Notes under the pieces: generated by a model
What the model was told of the DNA's origin: nothing
Seen by the model: only the letters and a program-made list of their open reading frames with translations
Database searches by the model: none
Shown: positions 1 to 8,481 of the stretch, in pieces
Layout: every line of letters begins with the position of its first letter
How positions within the stretch are numbered: position 1 is the first letter of the stretch
Assembly (NCBI GenBank): GCA_023423995.1
Contig: JAFAEL010000256.1
Location: forward strand, 1-35,938
Reading direction: 5' to 3'
DNA length: 35,938 nt
Source of the DNA: Pseudomonadota bacterium
Lineage (GTDB): Bacteria; Pseudomonadota; Alphaproteobacteria; Rhizobiales; Beijerinckiaceae
Translations under genes and position numbers: made by a program

Positions 1-755
1 GCCGTATCCAGCCGCTCGCCTTCTCGAAGGAGCTCCCCCCGGTCGGCAGCCGTCTTCATGACGGGGTGGAGCGGCCCTGCGCGGTCTCCGAATATCTCGC
101 CGAGCGGATGATCAAAGGCGGCGCCGACAAGATCTGCTTCGTCATCTCACCCGGGAAGTCGGACATCCTCGCCTATTTCGGGGGCTCGTTCGGCGAAGCC
201 GCCATCTCCTACGTCGTCCAGCCGCAGGCGGCCGGGCTCTGCGATGCGATCTTCCGCTCCGTTCCGTTCGTCCGCGAGGACGAGCCGGTCATCGTCGGCC
301 TCCCGGATACCGTCTGGTTCCCGGACAACGCTCTTGCGGACCTTCCGGACGACACCCTCTCCTTCCTGCTCTTCCCGGTCGAGCGGCCGGAATTCTTCGA
401 TGCCGTGCTGCTCGACGAGGCGAACCGCGTCCTTGAGATCCAGGTGAAGCGGCCTGATGCCAGCTCGCGCTGGATCTGGGGCGCCTTCAAGATGCCCGGC
501 TGGGTGCTGCACGAACTGCATGCGCTCTGGCGCGAGCGCGACTGCGAGGACGAGTTCATCGGAACGCTCGTCAACGCGTACCTCGCCCGGGGCGGGGGCG
601 CGGTCGGCGTGAAGGCCGGGCAATCCTATGTCGATGTCGGCACGCTCGGCGGCTACCGCTCCGCCATCACCCTCCTGTCGGGCACGCATGAAACGGGCAA
701 TGCGACCGGCGCCACCGCACGATCAGCCATCAAGGAAGAGGTTTCAGCCGGATGA
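1..755 (+). CDS. Sugar-nucleotide nucleotidyltransferase (RmlA/GalU-like), 5' end outside window
   Basis: This is the 3' part of a nucleotidyl transferase that would make an NDP-sugar from a sugar 1-phosphate. The reading frame is open from base 3 and codes for RIQPLAFSKELPPVG, the C-terminal part of the family signature GxGxRxxPLTxxxxKxLLPV, so the start lies upstream and the GTG at 66 is only an internal valine. Further family features are the GLCDAIF segment after the second strand, GLPDTVWF in the place of the metal-binding G-D motif, and a C-terminal YVDVGTLGGYRSA stretch typical of the enzyme core. It has no extended left-handed beta-helix domain. The stop overlaps the next start as ATGA (752-755), so the two genes are translationally coupled. 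The substrate cannot be told from sequence. It presumably supplies the activated sugar for the glycan cluster that follows. Confidence 0.85.
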   Translation, partial: RIQPLAFSKELPPVGSRLHDGVERPCAVSEYLAERMIKGGADKICFVISPGKSDILAYFGGSFGEAAISYVVQPQAAGLCDAIFRSVPFVREDEPVIVGLPDTVWFPDNALADLPDDTLSFLLFPVERPEFFDAVLLDEANRVLEIQVKRPDASSRWIWGAFKMPGWVLHELHALWRERDCEDEFIGTLVNAYLARGGGAVGVKAGQSYVDVGTLGGYRSAITLLSGTHETGNATGATARSAIKEEVSAG

Positions 756-1522
756 CAAAACCGTTCTCCCCGGACGAGATACGCCGGAGAGCGGAGGCGC
801 TAGGGCCGTGGTTCCACAACATGGATCTCGGTGGCGTCTGGACCGCGCCCGACCATTTCCTGGGAGATTATCCCGGCGTGAAATTCCGGGGATTTGCCCA
901 CGCCCTCCCGGAAGACCTGACCGGCAAGTCGGTGCTCGATATTGGCTGCAACGGCGGCTTCTACTCGATCGAGATGAAGAAGCGCGGCGCCGCACGCGTG
1001 CTCGGCATCGACTTCGATGAGGATTACCTCGCCCAGGCTCGCTTCGCGGCCGAGGTGACCGGCCATGACATCGAGTTCCGGCAGCTCTCCGTCTACGACG
1101 TCGGAGCGCTCGGGGAGCGCTTCGACGTCGTGATCTTCATGGGGGTGCTCTACCACCTGCGGCACCCGCTTCTCGCGCTCGATCTCATCCACGAGCACGT
1201 CGCCGGCGACCTCCTCGTGTACCAGTCGCTGCAGCGCGGCTCCGCCCAGATCGACGAGGTCCCGCAGAACGCCGATTTCTGGGACACGGCGATGTTCGAC
1301 AGTCCGGGCTATCCGAAGCTGCATTTCATCGAGCACAGCTACTCGAACGACCCCACCAATTGGTGGGCGCCCAATGCCGCCGGCTCGGCCGCGATGCTGC
1401 GCTCGGCCGGGTTCGAGATCCTCGCTCATCCCGAGGAAGAGGTTTTCGTCTGCCGCCGCGTCGAGGTCGATGCCACGCCCTGGAACGGGCCCGTCTACCC
1501 CGCAAGAGGAGTTCGCCCGTGA
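752..1522 (+). CDS. CmoB-like class I SAM-dependent methyltransferase of the glycan cluster
   Basis: A 256-residue Rossmann-fold methyltransferase. The SAM-binding motif I is VLDIGCNGGFYS at about residues 61-72, followed by the acidic end of strand 2 in LGIDFDEDYL. The later VVIFMGVLYHLRHPL stretch resembles tRNA (mo5U34) methyltransferase CmoB. It is shorter than CmoB (about 320 residues) and sits among sugar genes, so a role in methylating a glycan or lipid-linked sugar is more likely than tRNA modification. I recall a CmoB-like family of this kind (TIGR04290), but could not check membership. The ATG overlaps the upstream stop by four bases. The stop overlaps the GTG of the next gene as GTGA. 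The methyltransferase call is secure; the substrate is unknown. Confidence 0.85.
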   Translation: MTKPFSPDEIRRRAEALGPWFHNMDLGGVWTAPDHFLGDYPGVKFRGFAHALPEDLTGKSVLDIGCNGGFYSIEMKKRGAARVLGIDFDEDYLAQARFAAEVTGHDIEFRQLSVYDVGALGERFDVVIFMGVLYHLRHPLLALDLIHEHVAGDLLVYQSLQRGSAQIDEVPQNADFWDTAMFDSPGYPKLHFIEHSYSNDPTNWWAPNAAGSAAMLRSAGFEILAHPEEEVFVCRRVEVDATPWNGPVYPARGVRP

Positions 1523-2439
1523 TCGAAGCGGCGATGATCTGGAATGAGCCCAACAACAAGTCGCACTGGGACCCGAACCTCGATCCGGACTGGTCGAAGT
1601 TCGGCCACATGGTCAATCTCGCCGGCCAGGCGATCCGGGCCGAGAACGCACACCTGCCCCGCGTGGTTGGCGGCATGTCGCCGATCGACCCGCATTTCGT
1701 GAACCTGCTCACCGGCTACGGCGTGATGGACAATGTGGACGCCATCGCGGTCCACGGCTTCCCGCTCGACTGGAACCTCTGGCAGGTCCACGAATGGCCG
1801 GCGAAGATCGACGAGATCCGGGCCGTCACGAACAAGCCGATCTGGGTCAGCGAAGTCGGCATCTCGACCTTCGGGGCCGAGGAAGTGCAGGTCTGGGGGC
1901 TTCGCCGCACGGCCGAGCTTCTCATCGGCAAGGCGCCCCGCATTCACTGGTACAGCCTCTACGACCTTCCGAAGGCCTGGGAGGCGACGACCCGCCACAA
2001 GGAGGCCGAGGGCTCCTCCTATTACCGCCACTTCCACATGGGGATCCTCCGTGAAGACGGCTCGCCGAAGCCCTCGGCCGAGATATTCTCCGAGTTCGCG
2101 CCGGAGATCGGCATCTGCCAGTGGTTCCACTTCGAGGATCACCGGCTGGACGAGGCGGTCGCCTGGATGAAGCGGCTCGGCGTCACCTATCTCCGCACGG
2201 GCCTGTCCTGGGCGGACAGCTTCAGGCCGGACGCGCTGCGCTGGTTCGACCGGCAGATGGAAGCGCTCCGCGACTTCGACGTGACGGTGACCTTCTGCTT
2301 CACGCCCGAACATCTCGGCATCGAGCCGCACCACACGAGCCCGCCGCGCGAGCCCGAGCTCTTCGCCGAATTCTGCGGCGAGATGATCCGGCGCTACGCG
2401 CCGTCCTCATCGGTGGTGCCCGCCGTCGCAGCGGAGTGA
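1519..2439 (+). CDS. GH39/clan GH-A-like glycoside hydrolase (beta-xylosidase-like), apparently circularly permuted
   Basis: A 306-residue protein related to beta-xylosidases of family GH39 (clan GH-A, TIM barrel). The GTG at 1519 overlaps the upstream stop and has AGGAG 8 bases before it; the frame is open further upstream only as a shadow of the methyltransferase. The acid/base motif WNEPN lies at residues 8-12 (Glu10) and the nucleophile motif WVSEVG near residue 112 (Glu112). In ordinary members the acid/base is preceded by about 130-170 residues forming strands 1-3. Here segments that look like those strands, QWFHFED, GVTYLRTGLSW and DVTVTFCFTP, followed by FAEFCGEMIRRYAP, come after the nucleophile at residues 199-295. 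The order is therefore strands 4-8 and then 1-3. No signal peptide is seen, so it would act in the cytoplasm, perhaps as a transglycosidase or trimming enzyme. Hydrolase fold is likely; activity is unproven. Confidence 0.8.
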   Translation: MIEAAMIWNEPNNKSHWDPNLDPDWSKFGHMVNLAGQAIRAENAHLPRVVGGMSPIDPHFVNLLTGYGVMDNVDAIAVHGFPLDWNLWQVHEWPAKIDEIRAVTNKPIWVSEVGISTFGAEEVQVWGLRRTAELLIGKAPRIHWYSLYDLPKAWEATTRHKEAEGSSYYRHFHMGILREDGSPKPSAEIFSEFAPEIGICQWFHFEDHRLDEAVAWMKRLGVTYLRTGLSWADSFRPDALRWFDRQMEALRDFDVTVTFCFTPEHLGIEPHHTSPPREPELFAEFCGEMIRRYAPSSSVVPAVAAE

Positions 2440-2450
2440 GCGCGCCCGTG

Positions 2451-2535
2451 TCATGGCCGGGCTTTTCCCGGTCAACCCGATGTGAAGGGTGCGCCAGAAG
2501 TCGTTCGGGATCACCGGGACAAGCCCGGTGATGAC
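2451..2535. repeat. Paired GC-rich palindromes (REP-like), copy 1
   Basis: Two hairpins lie in the gap before the PIG-L gene: CCGGG-CTTTT-CCCGG at 2457-2471 and TCACCGGG-ACAAG-CCCGGTGA at 2511-2531, the latter followed by TGAC. The second is nearly the same as TGGCCGGG-ACAAG-CCCGGCCA at 16744-16764, which is also followed by TGAC. A shared loop and flank at two distant sites marks it as an interspersed element. Its right edge abuts the ribosome-binding site of the PIG-L gene. Confidence 0.7.
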
Positions 2536-2547
2536 AAGGAGGAGGTG

Positions 2548-3357
2548 ATGGACGCCGCGAGCATCCTCGCCCGCATCACCGACCCAACCCGGCCGCGCAT
2601 GCCGGGCCGGACGGTTCTCGTCTTCGCTCATCCCGACGACGAGACGCTCGCCTGCGGCGCGCTCCTGCCGAGGCTGGAGGACGTAAGGATCGTACACGTC
2701 ACCGACGGCGCACCGCGCAACGGCGAGGATGCGCGCGGGCGCGGTTTTGCGACGCCCGCCGACTATGCAGCCGCACGCCGGAACGAGCTTCGGGCCGCGA
2801 TGGCGCTCGCCGGCGTGGCAGACGATCGGCTGACCTGCCTCGACGTTCCGGACCAGGGCGCCGCCTTCGCGCTCGCCGAGATCGCGCGCCGGCTCGTTCC
2901 GATCCTGGATGGCGCGGATGTCGTCGTCACGCACGCCTATGAGGGCGGGCATCCCGATCACGACGCGGTCTGCTGGGCCGTTCATGGCGCACTCGGGCTC
3001 GCGAGCGGGCCCCGGCCGGCGCTCGTCGAGGCGCCGCTCTATCGCCTTGGTCCGGATGGAGGGTGGCTGCGGCAGAGCTTCGCCGAGGGGGAGGGCGTCG
3101 CGATCCTGCGCGTCACCGAGGCGGAGCGTGAGCTGAAGCAGGGCATGGTGGCCGCTCACGCGAGCCAGGCACCGACCCTGGCGGACTTCCCGATCGGCGA
3201 CGAGCCCTTCCGGCTCGCGCCCGCCCGTGATTTCGGCTCGCTGCCGAATGGCGGCGCTCTGCTCTACGAACGGTACGGCTGGGGCCTGACGGGAGGGCAG
3301 TGGCTCGAGCTTGCCGCCGAGGCCGCCCGCGCGCTGCGGCAGGAGCGCGCCGCGTGA
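2548..3357 (+). CDS. PIG-L/LmbE family N-acetylglucosamine deacetylase-like protein
   Basis: A 269-residue zinc-dependent deacetylase of the PIG-L (LmbE) family, which removes acetyl groups from N-acetylglucosamine-type sugars in small glycosides or lipid-linked sugars. The zinc and catalytic motif AHPDDE is at residues 27-32, and the third zinc ligand region GGHPDHD is at about 134-140. The frame is open upstream to 2482, but that part is the palindromic repeat. The ATG at 2548 has AAGGAGG five bases before it and starts just ahead of the conserved RTVLVFAHPDDE strand. The stop overlaps the GTG start of the next glycosyltransferase. The combination of deacetylase and glycosyltransferase is like mycothiol or bacillithiol style pathways, but nothing else here supports a thiol product; a modified glycan is more likely. 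Confidence 0.88.
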   Translation: MDAASILARITDPTRPRMPGRTVLVFAHPDDETLACGALLPRLEDVRIVHVTDGAPRNGEDARGRGFATPADYAAARRNELRAAMALAGVADDRLTCLDVPDQGAAFALAEIARRLVPILDGADVVVTHAYEGGHPDHDAVCWAVHGALGLASGPRPALVEAPLYRLGPDGGWLRQSFAEGEGVAILRVTEAERELKQGMVAAHASQAPTLADFPIGDEPFRLAPARDFGSLPNGGALLYERYGWGLTGGQWLELAAEAARALRQERAA

Positions 3358-4409
3358 GCCTGACGATCCTGAGCGTCGCCTTTCCGCTGGCGCCCGTCTC
3401 GCCGGACGCGGCGGGCGGGTCGGAGCAGATCCTGTCCATGCTCGACCGCGCGATCGTCGCGGCGGGGCACCGGTCGGTCGTCGTCGCGCAGGAAGGATCG
3501 GAGGTTGCCGGGACGCTCGTCCCGGTGCCAGTCCCGGCCGGCCTGTTGGACGACAGCGCCAGGGAGAGGGGCCAGGCCGCGACCCGTGCCGCGATCGCGT
3601 CGGCGCTGGCGCGCCATCCGGTCGATCTCTTACACATGCACGGGCTCGATTTCTACGCCGCGCTTCCGCCGCCGGGACCACCCGTGCTGGCGACCCTGCA
3701 CCTTCCGCAGTCCTGGTATCCGGCCGACGCCTTGCGGCCGTCCCGGCCCGACACTTGGCTTCACTGCGTGTCGGAATCCCAGCATGGCGGTTGCGGGGCC
3801 GGCGACAACTTCCTGCCGCCGATCCCGAACGGGATCGATGTCGAGGCGCTTCAGGCTCGTCACGCCAAGCGCGGCTACGCCATGTTCCTGGGCCGCATCT
3901 GCCCGGAGAAGGGCGTGCACGTCGCCATCGAGGCGGCCCAGGCCGTCGGCATCCCGCTTCTCATAGCCGGCGAGCTTTTTCCCTACGAGGCGCATCACCG
4001 GTACTTCGAGGACGACGTGCGCCCGCAGCTGGGCCGGGGATACCGTTTCCTCGGCCCGGTGGGTTTCGCGCGGAAGCGCCGGCTCCTCACGGCGGCGCGC
4101 TGCCTCCTCGTCCCATCGCTCGTGCCCGAGACGTCGTCGCTGGTCGCCCGGGAGGCGGCCGCCTGCGGCACGCCCGTGATTGCCTTCCCGAACGGCGCCC
4201 TCTCCGAGGCGGTCGAGCACGGCCGGACGGGCTTCCTCGTCGATGACGTCCAAGGCATGGCCGCTGCGATCCGCAGGGCGGGCGAGATCGATCCCGAGCA
4301 TTGCCGCGCGACGGCCCGCCTCCGCTTCTCCAAGGAGAAAATGATCGCCGCCTATTTCGACCTCTATTCGCGTCTCGCGGCAGGCCGCCTCCTGCACGGC
4401 GCAGCATGA
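3354..4409 (+). CDS. GT4 family glycosyltransferase
   Basis: A 351-residue GT-B fold glycosyltransferase. The GTG at 3354 overlaps the stop of the deacetylase gene (GTGA) and gives the normal N-terminus SLTILSVAFPLAP followed by the Gly-Gly donor or acceptor loop AAGGSEQ. The C-terminal half has YAMFLGRICPEKGVHVAIEAA, the usual start of the nucleotide-sugar domain, and the EX7E motif in VPETSSLVAREAAACGTPVI. It is a retaining enzyme by family. Acceptor and donor are unknown. It sits inside a tightly coupled operon and so should work with the preceding deacetylase and following acyltransferase. The stop overlaps the next ATG. Confidence 0.87.
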   Translation: MSLTILSVAFPLAPVSPDAAGGSEQILSMLDRAIVAAGHRSVVVAQEGSEVAGTLVPVPVPAGLLDDSARERGQAATRAAIASALARHPVDLLHMHGLDFYAALPPPGPPVLATLHLPQSWYPADALRPSRPDTWLHCVSESQHGGCGAGDNFLPPIPNGIDVEALQARHAKRGYAMFLGRICPEKGVHVAIEAAQAVGIPLLIAGELFPYEAHHRYFEDDVRPQLGRGYRFLGPVGFARKRRLLTAARCLLVPSLVPETSSLVAREAAACGTPVIAFPNGALSEAVEHGRTGFLVDDVQGMAAAIRRAGEIDPEHCRATARLRFSKEKMIAAYFDLYSRLAAGRLLHGAA

Positions 4410-5392
4410 GCGGCGCGCTGGCTGCAGCGCTCGTCGATGACGAGGCGGGTCTCGAGGCGCTTACTCCCGAGTGGTGGGACCTCTGGCGGCGCTGCCCGGC
4501 GGCGACGCCCTTTCAATCGCCGGCCTGGCTCCTGCCGTGGTGGCACGCGTTCCGGCCGGGGCGGCTGTCCACGATTGCGGTTTGGGCCGGCGGCAGGCTC
4601 GTCGCACTCGCACCCGTCTATCTCGAAGAAGACGCGCTCGGCCGCCGGCTGCTGCCGATCGGGATCGGGATCACGGATTACCTGGACGTGCTTCTCGATC
4701 CGGCGATTCCGGAAGCCGCTCCGATGCTCAGCCAGTCGGTCCGCGAATACGCACCCGATTGGGACAGCTGGGAACTCGAGGAACTCATGCCGGCCGCCGC
4801 CGGGTTCGCCATCCCGGCACCCGTGGACAGCCGCGAGGAGCTCGTCCGGCAGAGTGCCTGTCCGGTTCTGGATCTCGCCGCCGAAGTTCCGATTCCCGCC
4901 CGCAAGCGACGCAAGTTGCGCATGGCGGAAAACCGTGTCGCTCGCCGGGGAGGGCAGGTAACCCGGGTCGGGTTGGAGGGCGTCCCCGGCTTCATCGAGC
5001 ACCTCGTCCGCCTGCACGGCGCCCGCTGGGCCACTCGCGGGGAGGACGGCGTTCTGGCCGACGATCCGGTCCTGCGCTTCCACACGAGTGCGCTGCCGCT
5101 TCTGGCAAGAGCGGGGCTCGCCCGCCTGTGGATGCTGTCGATCGACGGCCAGGTGGCCGGCGCCTATTACGGCCTGCATCACGGCCCGCGCGCCTATGCC
5201 TATCTCGGCGGCTTCGATCCCGGCTTCTCCTTCGAGAGCCCGGGGACGCTGCTCGTCGGCCATGCCATCGAAGCCGCCCGGCAGGAGGGCGCGACCGAAT
5301 TCCACTTTCTGCGCGGGCAGGAGGCCTACAAATACGAGTGGGGCGCCGCGGATCGCTGGAACAGGCGCCGCAGCTTCAGGCGCCATGGCTGA
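4406..5392 (+). CDS. CelD/BcsL-type GNAT acyltransferase
   Basis: A 328-residue protein of the GNAT-fold group found with polysaccharide genes (CelD/BcsL, Pfam Acetyltransf_6). An N-terminal FQSPAWLLPWWHAF segment and the C-terminal FLRGQEAYKYEWG signature are typical. The basic middle segment RKRRKLRMAENR is also seen in this family. It would acylate a sugar or a polymer precursor in the cytoplasm. The ATG at 4406 overlaps the upstream stop, and the stop TGA at 5390-5392 overlaps the next gene, whose ATG is at 5385. A second, diverged member of the family occurs at 33441-34628 in the exopolysaccharide locus. The acyl donor and acceptor are not predictable. Confidence 0.8.
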   Translation: MSGALAAALVDDEAGLEALTPEWWDLWRRCPAATPFQSPAWLLPWWHAFRPGRLSTIAVWAGGRLVALAPVYLEEDALGRRLLPIGIGITDYLDVLLDPAIPEAAPMLSQSVREYAPDWDSWELEELMPAAAGFAIPAPVDSREELVRQSACPVLDLAAEVPIPARKRRKLRMAENRVARRGGQVTRVGLEGVPGFIEHLVRLHGARWATRGEDGVLADDPVLRFHTSALPLLARAGLARLWMLSIDGQVAGAYYGLHHGPRAYAYLGGFDPGFSFESPGTLLVGHAIEAARQEGATEFHFLRGQEAYKYEWGAADRWNRRRSFRRHG

Positions 5393-6272
5393 CAAGCTCC
5401 GCCCGATCCTGGACGCCTATCTCGCCGGCGGGATGCCGCCCAACATCGCCCTCATGCGCCTCTGCATGGAGGCGTCCTCGCCGGAGGAGATGAGGGCTGC
5501 GGTCGGGGAGGTAGGAGAAGGATTGACCGGTCTAGAGGCCGTGCGCCTTGAAGCGCTCGCCAGGCTCCTGGACGAGCACGGCTCCGCCTGGGCCACCATC
5601 CGCCAGGTGATGGACGAGGCGGAGCACGACCATACCGCGCTCTCTAGTGAGGAGGCGGTGGCATATTGGGCGTCGGTCTTCGATCGCCTCGCGAAGGCGC
5701 AGCCGGAGGCAGGTGTGGCGCTCTACGCCCTCGGCTCGCCAGAGCTGCTGGCACGCGCGACGGCGGAGATCGTCGAGGCGCTGCGGGGTTGGGGCCTGCT
5801 CGCGAGAAGCGGCCATGTGCTGGAGATCGGCTGCGGCATCGGCCGCTTCGTCCGCGCCCTCGCGCCGGAGGTGGCGGCGGTCACTGGCATCGACGTGTCG
5901 CCGGGAATGATCGCCGCCGCTCGGGAGCGCTGCGCAGGCCTTGCGAATGTCCGCCTCGACGTATCCTCGGGGCGCGACCTCTCGGGCTTCGACGGCGGCA
6001 GCTTCGACCTGGTCCTCGCGGTGGACGTCTTTCCTTATCTCGTCCAGGCAGGCGCCAAAGTCGCGGCGAGGCACATTGCCGAGGCCGGGCGCCTCCTCAG
6101 TCGTGGGGGGACCCTGGCGATCCTCAACTACTCGTATCGCGGAGATCTCGATGGGGACCGGCGCGAGATCGCCCAGGCCGCCGGGCAAGCGGGCTTCCCT
6201 CGAGTCGATGAGCCGTCGCCCAGTTTCGAATACTGGGACGGCTCCGTCTTTCTCCTGCGGAAACCCGCCTAG
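5385..6272 (+). CDS. Class I SAM-dependent methyltransferase with helical N-terminal extension
   Basis: A 295-residue protein. Residues 1 to about 95 form a helical, acidic segment without a recognised domain, and the methyltransferase domain follows, with motif I VLEIGCGIGRFVRAL at about 145-159, the acidic VTGIDVSPGMI, and FDLVLAVDVFPYL as motif II. The ATG at 5385 lies 8 bases inside the previous gene. This is the last gene of the plus-strand operon. Its TAG stop overlaps the TAG stop of the opposing operon in the palindromic tetranucleotide CTAG (6269-6272). It probably methylates a sugar or sugar-linked intermediate; the N-terminal part may bind a partner. Confidence 0.85.
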   Translation: MADKLRPILDAYLAGGMPPNIALMRLCMEASSPEEMRAAVGEVGEGLTGLEAVRLEALARLLDEHGSAWATIRQVMDEAEHDHTALSSEEAVAYWASVFDRLAKAQPEAGVALYALGSPELLARATAEIVEALRGWGLLARSGHVLEIGCGIGRFVRALAPEVAAVTGIDVSPGMIAAARERCAGLANVRLDVSSGRDLSGFDGGSFDLVLAVDVFPYLVQAGAKVAARHIAEAGRLLSRGGTLAILNYSYRGDLDGDRREIAQAAGQAGFPRVDEPSPSFEYWDGSVFLLRKPA

Positions 6273-7390
6273 ACCGCAACGGCCTCGAGGCGGGGCGCCT
6301 CTGCCTCCCGCCGTCGCCCGGCGGCCTCTGTCAGGTAGCCTTCGAGTTCGGCGGCCCGGCAATCGGCCGTGTGCGCGCCGAGGATCCGCGCCCGCGCGGC
6401 TTCCCCGAGACGGGCCGGCTTCTGCTCGTCGGGATCGGCCAAGGTCAAGACCACCTCGTCGGAGGTCATCGCGAGCAGGATCTCGCGCCCAGGCGTCAGC
6501 ACGTCCTCGATCCCGCGCCACACGTCCGAGATGACCGGCGTCGCGCAGGACGCCGCCTCGAATAGCCTGACGCTCGGGCTCCAGCCTGCCGCGACCATGT
6601 CGGCGCGGGTGACGTTGAGCGTGTAGCGGCTCGCGGCGTAGAACTCGGGATGGTCCACCGGGCCAACATGCTGAAAACGCTCGACATTCTCGGGCCAGGC
6701 GATGTCGTCCGGATATTGCGGGCCGGCCACCACGAAGCGGAGATGGGGCAGACGGCGCGCCGGCTCGATCAGCAGGCGCTCCAGCACAGGCTGCCGGTCG
6801 GGGCTGTAGGTGCCGAGATAGGACAGGTCCCACCGCTTCTCCCGCTCGAGTGGCGGATAGGCGGCAGGATCGACGGAGCAGTAGAGCGCCCGCGCCGCCG
6901 GCGAGCCATAACGGCGTTCGAGCAGATCGAGCGTCGGGCCGCCCGTGAAGGACAGATAGACATCGTAGCCGGGGATCAGCTCCGGCGAGACGTACTCCGT
7001 GTCGCCACGGGCGAGCTTCGCGAGCGTCACGGGCGTGTCGATATCGTAGAACGCCGTCACGCCGCGCGCCCAGTCCTGCACGAGCCGGCCCACCGCGACG
7101 CCGTCCGGCACGTAGGATCCGACGATCACCGCATCCGCACCGGCAACCAGGGCACGGTGCGCGGCGAGCTCGCTCGTATCCTTGTAGAAGAGGAGGCGGC
7201 ACCAGTCGGGGCTGGCGAGGTCGCGATGCGGGCCCGCATACCAGGGCACGTCGCGTTCGAGGAACGTCACGTCGTGTCCCCGGGCCACGAAGGCCTTGAG
7301 AAGCGCCCGGTACGTCGTCGCGTGGCCGTTGCCCCAGGACGAGGAGAGGCTGAGGCCGAGGACGACGACCTTCATGCTTCGGGTGCTCAC
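6269..7390 (-). CDS. CgeB-like glycosyltransferase, paralogue 1
   Basis: A 373-residue GT-B type glycosyltransferase resembling the CgeB family (named after a Bacillus spore maturation protein). It shares the N-terminal pattern SSSWGNGHATTYRALL and RGHDVTFLERD with the two genes upstream. The C-terminal half has GWSPSVRLFEAASCATPVISD, where the nucleotide-sugar site of this family is found. The GTG at 7390 overlaps the upstream stop (GTGA); an ATG at 7375 would give the N-terminus MKVVVLGLS, which aligns better with the paralogues, so the start is uncertain by five residues. Last gene of the minus operon. Three different paralogues in a row suggest that three successive sugars are added, or that three acceptors are used. 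Confidence 0.8.
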   Translation of the reverse strand: MSTRSMKVVVLGLSLSSSWGNGHATTYRALLKAFVARGHDVTFLERDVPWYAGPHRDLASPDWCRLLFYKDTSELAAHRALVAGADAVIVGSYVPDGVAVGRLVQDWARGVTAFYDIDTPVTLAKLARGDTEYVSPELIPGYDVYLSFTGGPTLDLLERRYGSPAARALYCSVDPAAYPPLEREKRWDLSYLGTYSPDRQPVLERLLIEPARRLPHLRFVVAGPQYPDDIAWPENVERFQHVGPVDHPEFYAASRYTLNVTRADMVAAGWSPSVRLFEAASCATPVISDVWRGIEDVLTPGREILLAMTSDEVVLTLADPDEQKPARLGEAARARILGAHTADCRAAELEGYLTEAAGRRREAEAPRLEAVAV

Positions 7391-8481
7391 GCCGCGCTCC
7401 GCTCGCGCTTCGCCGCCGTCACATCGCGGAGCAGGCGGTCGAGTTCCACGCCGCGGCGCTCATAGGTGTGTTCCTTGAGAACGCGGGCGCGGCCAGCCTC
7501 GCCGATCTCGCGTGCCCGCTCAGGCGTGAGCGTTCGAATGTGCTCGGCCACCTCTGCCCCGTCGCGAGCGACGAGCACCTCCTCGTTTTCCTTGAGGAAC
7601 ATGTCGAGCCCGACCCAGGCATCCGTGATCAGGCAGGCGCCCGCGCCGCAAGCCTCGAAGACGCGGGTAGCGGGCGAGTAGCCGACGCTCGCCATCGAGT
7701 CGCGGGCGATGTTCAGCACCGCCATGGGCGAGGTGTTGAACGCGTTGTGATCGCGTGTGTAGACGTGGCCGATATGCCGGACATTGGACGGCATCCCCTT
7801 CGTCTCCCAGCCGTTGCCGCCGATCAGGAAGGAGCGGTCCGGCAGGCGCGCGGCAGCATCCAGGAAGAAGCTTTCCACCCGCGCCTCGCGGTCCGGCAAG
7901 CGGTTGCCCAGGAAGGAGAGATCCGCCTTGAAACGCTCGTCCGGCGGCACGGGATGGTGGGTCTCGGGATCGAGCGCGTTGTAGATCGGCACGCAGAGCG
8001 GGGCGCCGAAGCCCTCGTACGCCTCGATCACGGGCGGGCCGCCGCCATAGGTGATGACGAGGTCGAGTTGCGGCAGCGCCCGGTGCATCGGGTGATCGGG
8101 ATGGTCGCGCAACTCCGCGAGCGTCGCAGGCGCGTCCACATCGCAGAACATGCGGATGGCGCCGGGGCGGGACGCCTCCACCACTCCTTGCAGCAGCACG
8201 TCGTCATAGACGCCGACCCCGCTCGCCTTGACGACGACATCCGCCAGCGCAGCTTCGGCGATCACCGACCGCACGGCCTCGTCTGTCGCCGGATAGACCT
8301 TCACCTGGCACCAATCCGGCGGGTCGATGTCCCGGTGCTTCTGCCGGTCGAAAGCATCCGGCTCGTAGAAGGTGATCTGGTGGCCGCGCTTTGCGAGCTG
8401 CGAGAGGAGACCCCGGTAATACGTCGCCGCGCCGTTCCAGTACGAGGACAGGAGGCTCGAGCCGTAGAAGGCGATTCTCAT
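7387..8481 (-). CDS. CgeB-like glycosyltransferase, paralogue 2
   Basis: A 364-residue member of the same family as its two neighbours, beginning MRIAFYGSSLLSSYWNGA and continuing with TYYRGLLSQLAKRGH. The C-terminal domain has MASVGYSPATRVFEACGAGACLITD, the family's nucleotide-sugar site. The ATG at 8481 overlaps the end of paralogue 3 (ATGA) and the stop overlaps the start of paralogue 1, so all three are translationally coupled. It is closest in layout to paralogue 1: both have the sequence PDWC after the first strand pair and an FCDVDAP or FYDIDTP motif in the middle, which paralogue 3 lacks. Cytoplasmic; donor sugar unknown. Confidence 0.8.
   Translation of the reverse strand: MRIAFYGSSLLSSYWNGAATYYRGLLSQLAKRGHQITFYEPDAFDRQKHRDIDPPDWCQVKVYPATDEAVRSVIAEAALADVVVKASGVGVYDDVLLQGVVEASRPGAIRMFCDVDAPATLAELRDHPDHPMHRALPQLDLVITYGGGPPVIEAYEGFGAPLCVPIYNALDPETHHPVPPDERFKADLSFLGNRLPDREARVESFFLDAAARLPDRSFLIGGNGWETKGMPSNVRHIGHVYTRDHNAFNTSPMAVLNIARDSMASVGYSPATRVFEACGAGACLITDAWVGLDMFLKENEEVLVARDGAEVAEHIRTLTPERAREIGEAGRARVLKEHTYERRGVELDRLLRDVTAAKRERSAA

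Noticed and set aside
66..68. GTG as the start of the nucleotidyltransferase gene
   Set aside because: The same frame upstream codes for the conserved RIQPLAFSKE motif back to base 3, so this is an internal valine and the gene is cut by the window edge.
5532..7202. Long minus-strand open frame (556 codons) across the methyltransferase and first CgeB-like gene
   Set aside because: Arg/Ala/Gly-rich translation without family motifs; it is an out-of-frame shadow of real genes at high GC.
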